Shown here one piece after another: positions 34,986-43,147 of a stretch of 64,000 bases of DNA (position 1 is the stretch's first letter; each line of letters starts with the position of its first letter). Where the stretch lies: assembly GCF_000217715.1 (NCBI RefSeq), contig NC_015666.1, forward strand, positions 1,934,270 to 1,998,269, given 5' to 3'. The stretch comes from Halopiger xanaduensis SH-6. Lineage in GTDB: Archaea > Halobacteriota > Halobacteria > Halobacteriales > Natrialbaceae. Under the pieces are notes generated by a model, which was not told where the DNA came from, did no database searches, and saw only the letters and a list, made by a program, of their open reading frames with translations. The position numbers and the translations under genes were made by a program.

Positions 34986-36230
34986 TCACTCGTCGTCCGG
35001 TTCGGTCCGAACCATCTCCTCGAGCCGATCCAGTCCCGTCTCGAGCCGCGCCATATCGTTCGCGAAACTGAGCCGGAGGTGGCCCTCGCCGCCGGCGCCG
35101 AAGGCCGTTCCCGGCGCCGCGACGACCTCGTGATCGTAGAGCAGTCGCTTCGCGACTTCGGTGCTCGAGCCCTCGAGCGCGCTCATGTCGACGAACGCGT
35201 AGAAGGCGCCCTCGGGTTCGGCAGCGGCGACGCGGGGGATCGACTCGAGGCGGTCGACGACGTAGTCGCGGCGCTCGCGGAAGGCCGCCTGCATCTCATC
35301 GAACGGCTCCTGCGGGCCGGTCAGCGCCTCGATGGCGGCGTACTGGGCGGGCGTGTTCACGCAAGAGGTCGTACTCTCGTGGATCGTCTCGACCTGCGAG
35401 AGGACGTCTTCGGGGCCGGAGAGCCAGCCGACGCGCCAGCCGGTCATCGCGTAGGTCTTCGAGCAGGAGTTGATCGAGAGCACCCAGTCGTCGCGCTCGT
35501 TGCGCTCGGCGAGGCTGACGGCGCGGGGCGGCAGCTCCTCGTAGGCCAGTTCGCGGTAGACCTCGTCGGCGATCACGTAGGCCCCGCGGTCGGCCGCGGC
35601 CGCGACGACGCGCTCGACGGCCTCCGCGGGGAACACCCGGCCGGTCGGGTTCGACGGCGAGGTCAGCAGGACGGCCGCGGTGTCCGGTCCGATCGCGTCG
35701 ACGATCCGCTCGGGGTCGGGCTCGAACCCCTCGTCGGCGGGCATCGGCACCTCGACGGGAACCGCGTCGGCGAGTTTCGCCTGCGAGATCGGGTTCGGCC
35801 ACGCGGGCGTGGGGACGACGATCTCGTCGCCGGGGTCGGCGACCGCGTGGATCGCGAGGTGCAGCGCCTCGACGCCGCCGTTCGTGACCACGATCTCCGA
35901 GTTCGGGTCGACGGGACGGTCCCGCTCGCTCGAGAGCGTTTCCGCGATCGCTTCCCGGAGTTTCGGCATCCCCGCGTTCGAGGTGTAGTTCGTCGCCCCG
36001 TTCCGGGCGGCCTCGACTGCCGCCTCGACGACGTGGTCCGGCGTGTCGAAGTCGGGTTCGCCGAACTCGAGGTGGACGAGGTCGCTGTCGGCCGTCTCGC
36101 GTTCGTACTCGGACGCGAGTTCGAACATCACGCGAATCTGCTGGGGCTCGATCTCGCGGACGCGTTCGGAGAGCCGATCCGCTTCGGGTTCGGTTTCGGT
36201 ATCGGTGTCGGCGGCGGACGACCGGGTCAT
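34986..36230 (-). CDS. Pyridoxal-phosphate-dependent aminotransferase (class I/II, AspC-like)
   Basis: The protein has 414 residues. The PLP Lys is in SINSCSKTYAMTGWRVGWLS (about 235-255). The substrate Arg region is GGEGHLRLSFAND near the C terminus. LEFGEPDFDTPDHVVEAAVE is the usual N-terminal fingerprint. It probably transfers an amino group from aspartate, alanine or a related acid to 2-oxoglutarate. The first 20 residues are a Thr/Glu-rich tail of low complexity. It lies 57 bp downstream of the 3-hydroxyacyl-CoA dehydrogenase on the same strand, so the two may share a transcript, though their pathways differ. Confidence 0.94.
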   Translation of the reverse strand: MTRSSAADTDTETEPEADRLSERVREIEPQQIRVMFELASEYERETADSDLVHLEFGEPDFDTPDHVVEAAVEAARNGATNYTSNAGMPKLREAIAETLSSERDRPVDPNSEIVVTNGGVEALHLAIHAVADPGDEIVVPTPAWPNPISQAKLADAVPVEVPMPADEGFEPDPERIVDAIGPDTAAVLLTSPSNPTGRVFPAEAVERVVAAAADRGAYVIADEVYRELAYEELPPRAVSLAERNERDDWVLSINSCSKTYAMTGWRVGWLSGPEDVLSQVETIHESTTSCVNTPAQYAAIEALTGPQEPFDEMQAAFRERRDYVVDRLESIPRVAAAEPEGAFYAFVDMSALEGSSTEVAKRLLYDHEVVAAPGTAFGAGGEGHLRLSFANDMARLETGLDRLEEMVRTEPDDE

Positions 36231-36287
36231 TGCTCGAGACGAGGACGGTGAGCGGCAAGAAGATTCGGAGTCGAGGCCGGTCGGCGA

Positions 36288-37148
36288 TTACTCGTCCTCG
36301 TACTCGTAGAATCCCTTGCCGGTCTTCTTCCCGAGGTCGCCGGCTTCGACCTTCCGCTTGAGCAGGTAGGCGGGCTGGTACCGGTCGCCGAGTTCCTCGT
36401 GGAGCGTCTCGGAGGCGTGCAGGCAGACGTCCAGACCGATATGGTCCGCGAGCCGCAGCGGCCCCATCGGGACGTTCGTCCCGAGTTCCATCCCGCGGTC
36501 GATGTCGCCCTTCGCGGCGACGCCCTCGTCGAAGGCGCGGATCCCCTCGTTGATCCACGGCATCAGGATGCGGTTCGTGACGAAGCCGGGCTTGTCGTCG
36601 GCCTCCCAGGTCGTTTTCTCGAGGTCTTCGGCGATCCGGTGGGCCAGATCGGTCGCTTCGTCGCTCGTCTTCTCGCCGACGACGACCTCGACGCCCTCCA
36701 TGATCGGGACGGGGTTCATGAAGTGCAGGCCGATCACGCGTTCGGGATGCTCGAGGTCGGCGGCGATCGACGTGATCGAGAGCGTGCTCGTGTTCGTCGC
36801 GAGCGGGACGTCGTCGTCGCAGACGCGCTCGAGATCGGCGAACACCTCCCGCTTCACGTCGAGATCCTCGAGGACGGCCTCGACCACGAGATCGCAGTCG
36901 GCGAACGCCTCGAGGTCCGTCGTCCCCTCGATTCGCCCTCGGATCGTCTCGGGGTCCTCCTCGAGGTCGTCGCGGTTTTCGAGTCGCTCGAGGCTCTCCC
37001 GGATGCTCTCGAAGCCGCTCTCGACGAACTCCTCCTCGACGTCGCGCATGCGCACGTCGTAGCCGCCGGTGGCGGCGACCTGTGCGATGCCGCTGCCCAT
37101 CGTCCCCGCGCCGACGACGCCGATCCGGTCGATCTGATCGCGTACCAT
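36288..37148 (-). CDS. 3-hydroxyacyl-CoA dehydrogenase
   Basis: The protein has 286 residues. NAD-binding GAGTMGSGIAQVAATGG is at residues 13-29. The catalytic His lies in GLHFMNPVPIMEGVEVV, and the domain 2 signature is KPGFVTNRILMPWINEGIRA. It oxidises 3-hydroxyacyl-CoA (as in FadB or 3-hydroxybutyryl-CoA dehydrogenase) in the cytoplasm. The C terminus GKKTGKGFYEYEDE is the normal family ending. Its neighbours are an aminotransferase and the divergent SGNH hydrolase. It fits the beta-oxidation genes at 28.6-31.5 kb. Confidence 0.95.
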   Translation of the reverse strand: MVRDQIDRIGVVGAGTMGSGIAQVAATGGYDVRMRDVEEEFVESGFESIRESLERLENRDDLEEDPETIRGRIEGTTDLEAFADCDLVVEAVLEDLDVKREVFADLERVCDDDVPLATNTSTLSITSIAADLEHPERVIGLHFMNPVPIMEGVEVVVGEKTSDEATDLAHRIAEDLEKTTWEADDKPGFVTNRILMPWINEGIRAFDEGVAAKGDIDRGMELGTNVPMGPLRLADHIGLDVCLHASETLHEELGDRYQPAYLLKRKVEAGDLGKKTGKGFYEYEDE

Positions 37149-37261
37149 ACCGCGCGTTCGACGGTGTGCGTGGTAAACGTGGGGGCTGGGGCCGGTCGGG
37201 GCCGCTCGAGCGTCCCCGCAGCGGCGCCAGACCTATAAGCGATTGCGAACGTCGGTAGCGC

Positions 37262-38299
37262 ATGCAACGAGACGGCATCCAGTTCCACAACGTCGCCGAG
37301 GCCCGACCGGCCGAGGACCGAGACGGTCTCCTGCTGCAACGCGTTCCGGAGGCGATCCGGCGCGAACTCAACGAGGGCGCGCAGTCGCGGATGCGCCACC
37401 CCGCGGGCGTCGAACTCCGGTTCGTCCCCGACGGCCCCGCGTCGGTGACGCTCTCGACGGTCCCCGGCGGCAGCGCCTCGGAGGAAACCGTCCGGGTCTT
37501 CTGGGGCCCGATCCAGGGCTCGACGGCGGTCGTCGTCGGTTCGGAGCCGACGACGATCGAGGTCGAACCCCCCGAGAAGCTCGCCGACCTCGAGCCGTCG
37601 GCCCGCGAGGACCTCGCGTTCGATCCCCGCGTCTGCCGGATCCGGCTGCCGGGCGAACACCGCGGCGGGCCGACGGTCTACCACGGCCTCGAGGGCGACG
37701 TCCGTCCGCCTCGCGAGGACGAGTTGCCCGACCGACGCTACCTCGCCTACGGAACCTCGATCACCGAGGGCGAGGCCCCGTCGGCGGAGCACCTGACCTA
37801 CGTCGGACAGACGGCTCGGCGGCTCGACGCTGACCTGATCAATCTCGGCTCCTGTGGCACGGCCTACTGCGACGCCGCGATCGCGGACCACATCGCCGCG
37901 CGCGACGACTGGGACGTCGCGACGCTGTCGATCTCCGTCAACATGGTCGGCACGTTTTCCGCCGACGAGTTCCGGGAACGAGCCGCGCGGATGGTCGAGT
38001 GCGTCGCGAGCGCCCACCCCGAGAAGCCGGTCGTCCCGATCACCATCTTCCGGAACGGGTGGGACGTCAGCCAGGGTGCCAGCGAGTCGGGCGACGCCGA
38101 CGAGTGCGAGCGGTTCCGCGAGGAACTGCGCGCGGTCGTGGATCAGACGCCCCACGACAACGTCCACCTGCTCGAGGGGCCCGAGCTGCTGCCGACGATC
38201 GAGGGTCTCACGACCGATTTGGTCCACCCCGGCGACAACGCGATGATCACGATGGGCGAGCACCTCGCGGCGGAACTCGAGGCGCTGCTCGAGGCGTAA
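37262..38299 (+). CDS. SGNH/GDSL-type hydrolase
   Basis: The protein has 345 residues in two parts. Residues about 1-150 are a beta-rich carbohydrate-esterase-like domain. Residues 155-345 are the SGNH fold. The nucleophile Ser is in YLAYGTSITEG, Gly in NLGSCGTAYCD, Asn in SISVNMVG, and the catalytic Asp/His in TTDLVHPGDNAM. Such two-domain proteins resemble acetylxylan-esterase type 2-like enzymes. There is no signal peptide, so it acts inside the cell unless exported with another route. The substrate is unknown. It is followed after 95 bp by an HhH protein gene. Confidence 0.88.
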   Translation: MQRDGIQFHNVAEARPAEDRDGLLLQRVPEAIRRELNEGAQSRMRHPAGVELRFVPDGPASVTLSTVPGGSASEETVRVFWGPIQGSTAVVVGSEPTTIEVEPPEKLADLEPSAREDLAFDPRVCRIRLPGEHRGGPTVYHGLEGDVRPPREDELPDRRYLAYGTSITEGEAPSAEHLTYVGQTARRLDADLINLGSCGTAYCDAAIADHIAARDDWDVATLSISVNMVGTFSADEFRERAARMVECVASAHPEKPVVPITIFRNGWDVSQGASESGDADECERFREELRAVVDQTPHDNVHLLEGPELLPTIEGLTTDLVHPGDNAMITMGEHLAAELEALLEA

Positions 38300-38394
38300 C
38301 AGGACGTCTCGAGCGCTCGCGCATTCGACGCCGAGAACGACGGGACAAGTTTCAAGACCGGACGGTGAGAGCTACCGATAACCGGTGGAATTGC

Positions 38395-39159
38395 GTGAGT
38401 AAGAAAGAGGTCGTCAGCGACACGGGTGTGGACGTGGGGAGCGCCGACGAGAGCGACGACGGCAGCGGCGAGCCCGTCGATATCGGTATCGGGATCAAGG
38501 TCGATATCGACCCCGCGGCCGTCGACGCCGACCACGTCGAGCTCACGTACGACGAGGACGAACTGCTCGAGGCCGACGCCGACACTGACGCCGGCCCGTT
38601 CGACGACTCGGCCGCCGCCGACGGCGAGCGAGGGCGCGAGCTCGAGGCCGACGAACGGGCGGCCCTCGAGGCGGCCGACGTCGACCCAGATGCCGTTCTA
38701 GAGAAGGAATACTCCTACCGAATGCTGCTGGACGAGGGCGTCGCGGAGTCGACCGCCGACGCCCTGCGCCGGCGGTTCTCTCTGCCGTGGTCGTTCGAGG
38801 GCGACGGGGACGACGACCTCGAGCGCCGCTCGAACGAGATCCGCGGCCTCGGCGCCGCCGAACGGGAGTGGATCGCCGTCAGCGGCGACGAGGAGTGGCA
38901 GGCGTTCGAGTACGAGGCCGTCAGCGAGAGCACCGACGACCGTTCGGACGCCGAGGACGACGAACGTCCGTGGCCGCGACCGACTCCAATTACGGCCGTC
39001 ACCGGCGTCGGGCCCGACGACGCCGAGACGCTGGCCGAGGCCGGGGTCGTCTCGGCGGAGCGGCTGGCGACGATCAACGCCTTCGAGGTCGCGAAGGCGC
39101 TCGACCTGAACGTCCTGCACGTTCGGACGTGGCGGCACAACGCGCGGGAATTGCTCTGA
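38395..39159 (+). CDS. Acidic protein with C-terminal helix-hairpin-helix domain
   Basis: The protein has 254 residues. The first 90 are very acidic and low in complexity. A middle region (EYSYRMLLDEGVAESTADAL, LPWSFEGDGD) and LGAAEREWIAV follow. The C terminus ITAVTGVGPDDAETLAEAGV then LATINAFEVAKALDLNVLHV is a helix-hairpin-helix/SAM-like DNA-binding motif. The start is GTG at 38395 (MSKKEVVSDTGVDVG) from the Ser/Lys-rich onset; the frame is open further upstream through the SGNH gene, so this start is inferred. Such HhH proteins are common in haloarchaea and may act in DNA repair or transcription, but no partner is seen. Confidence 0.75.
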   Translation: MSKKEVVSDTGVDVGSADESDDGSGEPVDIGIGIKVDIDPAAVDADHVELTYDEDELLEADADTDAGPFDDSAAADGERGRELEADERAALEAADVDPDAVLEKEYSYRMLLDEGVAESTADALRRRFSLPWSFEGDGDDDLERRSNEIRGLGAAEREWIAVSGDEEWQAFEYEAVSESTDDRSDAEDDERPWPRPTPITAVTGVGPDDAETLAEAGVVSAERLATINAFEVAKALDLNVLHVRTWRHNARELL

Positions 39160-39205
39160 TTTCTGCCCAGTCGGTTTTCGTTCAAAACTCGTCTCGAGGC
39201 CGAGT

Positions 39206-39240
39206 CCGCCGCTCGAGCGATACTGACACTCGAGCGGCGG
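39206..39240 (+). terminator. 12-bp stem-loop after the HhH gene
   Basis: CCGCCGCTCGAG and CTCGAGCGGCGG form a perfect 12-bp stem with an 11-nt loop, 46 bp after the stop codon. There is no T tract behind it, so it may be a processing or attenuator hairpin instead of a true terminator. Confidence 0.45.
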
Positions 39241-39276
39241 CGAGTAACCGAATCGACGTTCGCGACCAGATTCTAC

Positions 39277-39292
39277 GTAACTCGAGAGTTAC
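39277..39292. repeat. Short palindrome in the aldolase upstream region
   Basis: GTAACTC-GA-GAGTTAC is a perfect 7-bp inverted repeat, 142 bp before the aldolase ATG. Its role is unknown. Confidence 0.3.
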
Positions 39293-39345
39293 CGACGGGT
39301 AGCAGATCGCTTTCGGATCGGGCCAAAATCGCTACCCGAGACGCT

Positions 39346-39362
39346 TACTACTAAAATAAGTA
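39346..39362 (+). promoter_or_regulatory. TrmB-like operator upstream of the class I aldolase gene
   Basis: TACT-ACTAAAAT-AAGTA matches the Halobacterium TrmB motif TACT-N7/8-GAGTA except for one base. It ends about 27 bp before the TATA box, the position from which TrmB activates gluconeogenic genes when glucose is absent. Flanking TTACT/AGTAA gives a wider dyad. Confidence 0.55.
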
Positions 39363-39388
39363 ATTTCGATAATTTGGATCACCAGAGA

Positions 39389-39394
39389 TTTATA
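39389..39394 (+). promoter_or_regulatory. TATA box of the class I aldolase gene
   Basis: TTTATA is centred about 27 bp before the ATG at 39419, as expected for a leaderless haloarchaeal transcript. Confidence 0.65.
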
Positions 39395-39418
39395 CTCGCC
39401 TGTTGGACGATTCATCAG

Positions 39419-40258
39419 ATGCTTCCCATCGACGACTCCCCGATCGTCCGCGACGGCAAATCACTGATTCTCGCGATGGACCACGGGCTGGAACACGGAC
39501 CGGTCGACTTCGAGGAGGTCCCCGAGAAGCTCGACCCGTCGACGGTCTTCGAGACGGCGACCCACGACGCCGTCACCGCGATGGCCGTCCAGAAGGGGAT
39601 CGCCGAGGGGTACTACCCGAGCTACGAGGACGACGTGAACCTGCTGGCGAAGCTGAACGGCACCTCGAACATGTGGATGGGCGAACCCGACTCGGCGGTC
39701 AACTGGTCGGTCGACTACGCGGCCGAGGTCGGCGCCGACGCGATCGGCTTCACCGTCTACAGCGGGTCGAACCACGAGGTCGAGATGTTCGAGGAGTTCC
39801 GCGACGTCCAGGAGAAGGCCCGCGAGTACGACCTCCCCGTCGTCATGTGGTCCTACCCCCGCGGCCAGGGGCTGAAAAACGACACCAAGCCGGGTACCAT
39901 CTCCTACGCGACCCGCATCGGCCTCGAGCTCGGGGCCGACATCGCGAAGGTCAAGTACCCCGGCGACCCCGAGGCGATGGCCCACGCCTGCAAGGCCGCC
40001 GGCGACATGAACGTCGTCATGAGCGGCGGCTCGAAGACCTCCGACTACGACTTCCTCTCGACTGTCGAGGCCGCCGTCGACGCCGGTGCTAAGGGCCTGG
40101 CCGTCGGCCGCAACGTCTGGCAGCGCGAGGACCCCACGCGGATCCTCGACGCCCTCGAGAAGGTCATCTACGAGGAGGAATCCGCCGAGGCTGCGCTCGA
40201 GTCGGTCTCCGACGAGGACGAGGAGCCGACCGACGCGGCGGTCGAGGCGGCCGAATAG
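39419..40258 (+). CDS. Class I fructose-bisphosphate aldolase (archaeal DhnA type)
   Basis: The protein has 279 residues and is a TIM barrel. LILAMDHGLEHGPVDFEEVP is the N-terminal signature of archaeal class I aldolases. The Schiff-base Lys is in GADIAKVKYPGDPEAM (about 175-177). VVMSGGSKTSDYDFLSTVEA and GLAVGRNVWQREDPTRIL form the phosphate-binding barrel end. It cleaves or forms fructose 1,6-bisphosphate. The last 25 residues are an acidic tail. The ATG at 39419 fits the TATA box. Six bases separate it from the fructose-bisphosphatase gene, so this is an operon for gluconeogenesis with a TrmB-like site upstream. Confidence 0.93.
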   Translation: MLPIDDSPIVRDGKSLILAMDHGLEHGPVDFEEVPEKLDPSTVFETATHDAVTAMAVQKGIAEGYYPSYEDDVNLLAKLNGTSNMWMGEPDSAVNWSVDYAAEVGADAIGFTVYSGSNHEVEMFEEFRDVQEKAREYDLPVVMWSYPRGQGLKNDTKPGTISYATRIGLELGADIAKVKYPGDPEAMAHACKAAGDMNVVMSGGSKTSDYDFLSTVEAAVDAGAKGLAVGRNVWQREDPTRILDALEKVIYEEESAEAALESVSDEDEEPTDAAVEAAE

Positions 40259-40264
40259 CGACCG

Positions 40265-41140
40265 ATGACGGTCTCCGATCCGGTCGTCGAGTCGGTCGTC
40301 GCGACGATCGGCCGCTCGGCGACGGAGATCCGCCAGGGACTAATCGGTCGCCGCGGCGCGGTCGAGGAGTCCGAGAATCCGACCGGCGACACCCAGCTGG
40401 AGGCCGACGTCTGGGCGGACGACCTGCTCGGCGACCGCCTCGCTTCGCTCGAGGGCGTCGGGCAGTACGCCAGCGAGGAGCGCGCCGAGGTCGTCGACTG
40501 CGGCGGCGATCCCGAGGCCGACGACGGCGTCTACGCGGTCGCGGTCGACCCGCTCGACGGCTCCTCGAACCTCGAGTCGAACAACGCGATGGGGACGATC
40601 TTCGGCGTCTACGACGCCGCCCTGCCGGCCCGGGGCGAGCGGCTGGTCGCCGCCGGCTACGTGCTCTACGGACCGATCACGACGCTGGTGATCGCGACCG
40701 AGGAAACGGTCGCCGAGTACGAGCTGACCGGCGGCGAGCGCCGACTCGTCGAGCGCGACCTCGAACTCCCAGAAGACCCGGTCGTCTACGGGTTCGGCGG
40801 TCGCGTTCCCGACTGGCCCGCCGACTTCGAGTCGTACGCCCGCGAGATCGAACGGGAACTGAAACTGCGCTACGGCGGCGCGATGATCGGCGACGTCAAC
40901 CAGGTGCTCACCTACGGCGGCATCTTCGGCTACCCCGGTCTCGAGTCCCGTCCCGAGGGGAAGCTCCGGCTCCAGTTCGAGGGGAACCCGATCGGCTACG
41001 TCGTCGAGCGGGCGGGCGGACGCTCCTCGAACGGGGACCGGTCGCTGCTGACCGTCGATCCCACGGAGATTCACCAGCGGACGCCGGTCCACGTCGGCAA
41101 CGGGGACCTGATCGAGCGCCTCGAGGACGCTCTGGCGTAG
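40265..41140 (+). CDS. fbp: Fructose-1,6-bisphosphatase, class I
   Basis: The protein has 291 residues. The metal site is VDPLDGSSNLESNNAMGTIF and the substrate-binding element LRYGGAMIGDVNQVLTYGGI. It removes the 1-phosphate from fructose 1,6-bisphosphate, committing carbon to gluconeogenesis. Class I length is usual (about 290-340). It is directly behind the aldolase gene in the same operon, so both products act in sequence. The start ATG at 40265 is 4 bases after the aldolase stop plus spacer; no own promoter is visible. Confidence 0.94.
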   Translation: MTVSDPVVESVVATIGRSATEIRQGLIGRRGAVEESENPTGDTQLEADVWADDLLGDRLASLEGVGQYASEERAEVVDCGGDPEADDGVYAVAVDPLDGSSNLESNNAMGTIFGVYDAALPARGERLVAAGYVLYGPITTLVIATEETVAEYELTGGERRLVERDLELPEDPVVYGFGGRVPDWPADFESYAREIERELKLRYGGAMIGDVNQVLTYGGIFGYPGLESRPEGKLRLQFEGNPIGYVVERAGGRSSNGDRSLLTVDPTEIHQRTPVHVGNGDLIERLEDALA

Positions 41141-41185
41141 GCGCCCGCGTCGCGGTTCTTTTCGGGGGAATGGCAAACCCGCCGC

Positions 41186-41410
41186 TCAGCCGCGCTTCGT
41201 CCAGGCCGCCGTGACGGAGACGTAGCCGCCGACGCCGAGCAGCAACAGCGCGTAGAACAGCCACCGCGGCCACGCGGTCTCGAGGAACAGCACCGTCAAG
41301 AAGACGACCCACAGCGTCACGACGAGGAGGTCGGCGCCGAGGCGAGCGACGGCGCGGACGGCCGTCTCGGCGCCGGACGTGGATCGGGTTCGGGTGGCAT
41401 CGTCGCTCAC
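41186..41410 (-). CDS. Small two-helix membrane protein
   Basis: The protein has 74 residues from a GTG start. After a soluble N terminus (MSDDATRTRSTSGAETAVRA) come two hydrophobic segments, LLVVTLWVVFLTVLFLETAW and LFYALLLLGVGGYVSVTAAW. It is a conserved-looking haloarchaeal small membrane protein with no known function. It lies 70 bp downstream of the secreted protease gene on the same strand and may be cotranscribed with it. Confidence 0.7.
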   Translation of the reverse strand: MSDDATRTRSTSGAETAVRAVARLGADLLVVTLWVVFLTVLFLETAWPRWLFYALLLLGVGGYVSVTAAWTKRG

Positions 41411-41480
41411 GATCGATCGCCTCCGGTGGAATTGTCGGGAGCAGACGGCTCGAGACGGTCGCGGGTTCTGGTTCGGTGCA

Positions 41481-42656
41481 TTAGAAGTGATACCCCTGCG
41501 TTTCGGTCAGTCGGTAGGCGCTGATTCCCCAGACGTAGCTCTGTCCGGGCCACCAGGTCCGGGCGTTGTTGAACCCGGCGACGAGCACGTCGTCGGGTTC
41601 GCCCTCGGGATCGGGATAGTAGCTGACGGAGCCGCTGTCGCCGTCCGTCAGGTCCATCTCGCCGCCCCAGCGGATCTGGCCGCGGCGACAGGACTGCTCG
41701 GTGAAACACGTCACGGCGTCGACGCCCTGGATGCGTCCCGTCGTGTGGCCGGTCAGTGCACCGACCTTCTCGAGGTGCTCGTCGCGCGCCGCGAGGTACG
41801 CCAGGCCGTACTTCGTGAGTTGCCCCCGGACGCGGACCGGCGACGGTGCGTCGATCCAGCTTGTCGGTTCGTACGCGCCGGTCGGTTCGACGGTCGCGAC
41901 GTCCTGGAGCTGGTGAATGCGGTTGACGGTACCCAACCTGACCGTCTCGCCGCGCTGGGTCGGCAGCAGCAACTGCTCGCCGTCGGCTTCGTCGCCCTCG
42001 AAGGCGTGGGCGGCGGTGACGAAGAACGATCGCTCGCCGTCGGGGTGGTACAGCGCCGGGGCCAGCGTCGCCATGCTCGAGGGCGTGTGGCAGGCGAATC
42101 CGCTCGGCGGGCCTGCGCCCGTGATCCCGTCGGCAATCCGCGGCTCGGCGTCGATCGCGTCCGGGCCGACCTCGATGTCGTCGATCTCGAGGATCGACTC
42201 GGTGTCGATCGAAACGTCGTCGGCGAACTCTCGGATCGCCTCCGGAACGGAGTTGCTGTCGCTCGAGACGCCGACGGAGACCGATGCGGTGCCGCTTTCG
42301 GGCTCGCCGGGGACGACCGCGCTGCCGAGGTACCCGGTGAAGGCGACGCGAGCGAGCAGATCGTTCACCTCGAAGGCCTTCTCGACGGCGGCGTACCAGT
42401 CGGCGGGGACGGTCGTCGTCCGCTCGGTCAGCGAGAACGGATCCGACGGATCCTCGCGGACCAGCGCGGTGACGACCGGCACCTCACCGTCCTCGGCTTC
42501 GAGGAAGTCGTCGACGCCGAGCCAGCGGGCCGTGCCGACTGCGAAGCCGCCGCTGACGAGGGTGCGAACGAACTCGCGACGATCCATCCCCGACTCGACG
42601 CGATCGCGAAGCGTCGCGAGCCGCCCGCCGGGACGGTCTGATTGCTCCTCTGACAT
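41481..42656 (-). CDS. Secreted trypsin-like serine protease with Tat signal
   Basis: The protein has 391 residues. The chymotrypsin-type triad is visible: His in FFVTAAHAFEG (about 216), Asp in LQDVATVEPTGAY (about 254) and Ser in DLTDGDSGSVSYYPD (about 340). A Tat-like segment MDRREFVRTLVSGGFAVGTA begins only about 24 residues from the N terminus. It is preceded by a hydrophilic lead MSEEQSDRPGGRLATLRDRV, and no clear A-x-A site follows. Two Cys (CFTEQSC) near 315 could form a disulfide. It is likely exported folded. About 100 residues between signal and protease core resemble a propeptide. Its target is unknown. Confidence 0.82.
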   Translation of the reverse strand: MSEEQSDRPGGRLATLRDRVESGMDRREFVRTLVSGGFAVGTARWLGVDDFLEAEDGEVPVVTALVREDPSDPFSLTERTTTVPADWYAAVEKAFEVNDLLARVAFTGYLGSAVVPGEPESGTASVSVGVSSDSNSVPEAIREFADDVSIDTESILEIDDIEVGPDAIDAEPRIADGITGAGPPSGFACHTPSSMATLAPALYHPDGERSFFVTAAHAFEGDEADGEQLLLPTQRGETVRLGTVNRIHQLQDVATVEPTGAYEPTSWIDAPSPVRVRGQLTKYGLAYLAARDEHLEKVGALTGHTTGRIQGVDAVTCFTEQSCRRGQIRWGGEMDLTDGDSGSVSYYPDPEGEPDDVLVAGFNNARTWWPGQSYVWGISAYRLTETQGYHF

Positions 42657-43147
42657 ACCCTCGAGACCGGTGCCGTGTAACGCTGCACCCCGTTACGTCA
42701 AAGCTAATGTTCACGTACACGGGGTATTCGGGAGTTACTCGAGCTACGACGATATCGAGGATAGCGATTCTGCCTGCACGTGCGATGCGCCGGACGGCCT
42801 GCGGGTGCCGATATACCCGGCCGCGAGGGACGCGATGGACGACCGCGTACCGATACCTGTCGGCCTACTAACCACCCCGTTATAATGGGCGAACGGGTGA
42901 ACGCGAGCGTTGGTGTGAGCGGCCGGCCCACGAGAAACTGTCTCCGTGTTGGTGACCACGGAGGCGACGACTCCCGACCGGTTCGCGCCGTCTCCCCGAC
43001 ACGCGATCCTCCTCATCCGTCCGCTCCTCGACCGCCGACCGCGGTGATCGACGCGGCGCGAACCGTTCTTCTCTGTGTCTTTCCGTTCGTTCTCTCCCGC
43101 TACGAGCGCGCGCTGGTTTTTTGCGACGGGCCGCCCCATACTGTGGC
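42657..43147. other. 491-bp region without a convincing gene
   Basis: The frames here have high-GC shadow character and no family-like sequence. The segment holds the promoter of the protease gene on the left and of the carboxyltransferase gene on the right. A short dyad GTAACG-N8-CGTTAC (42677-42696) lies 20-40 bp before the protease start. A TATA-like GTTATAATGG is at about 42879-42888, but no good gene follows it in 100 bp; a non-coding RNA is possible. Confidence 0.35.
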
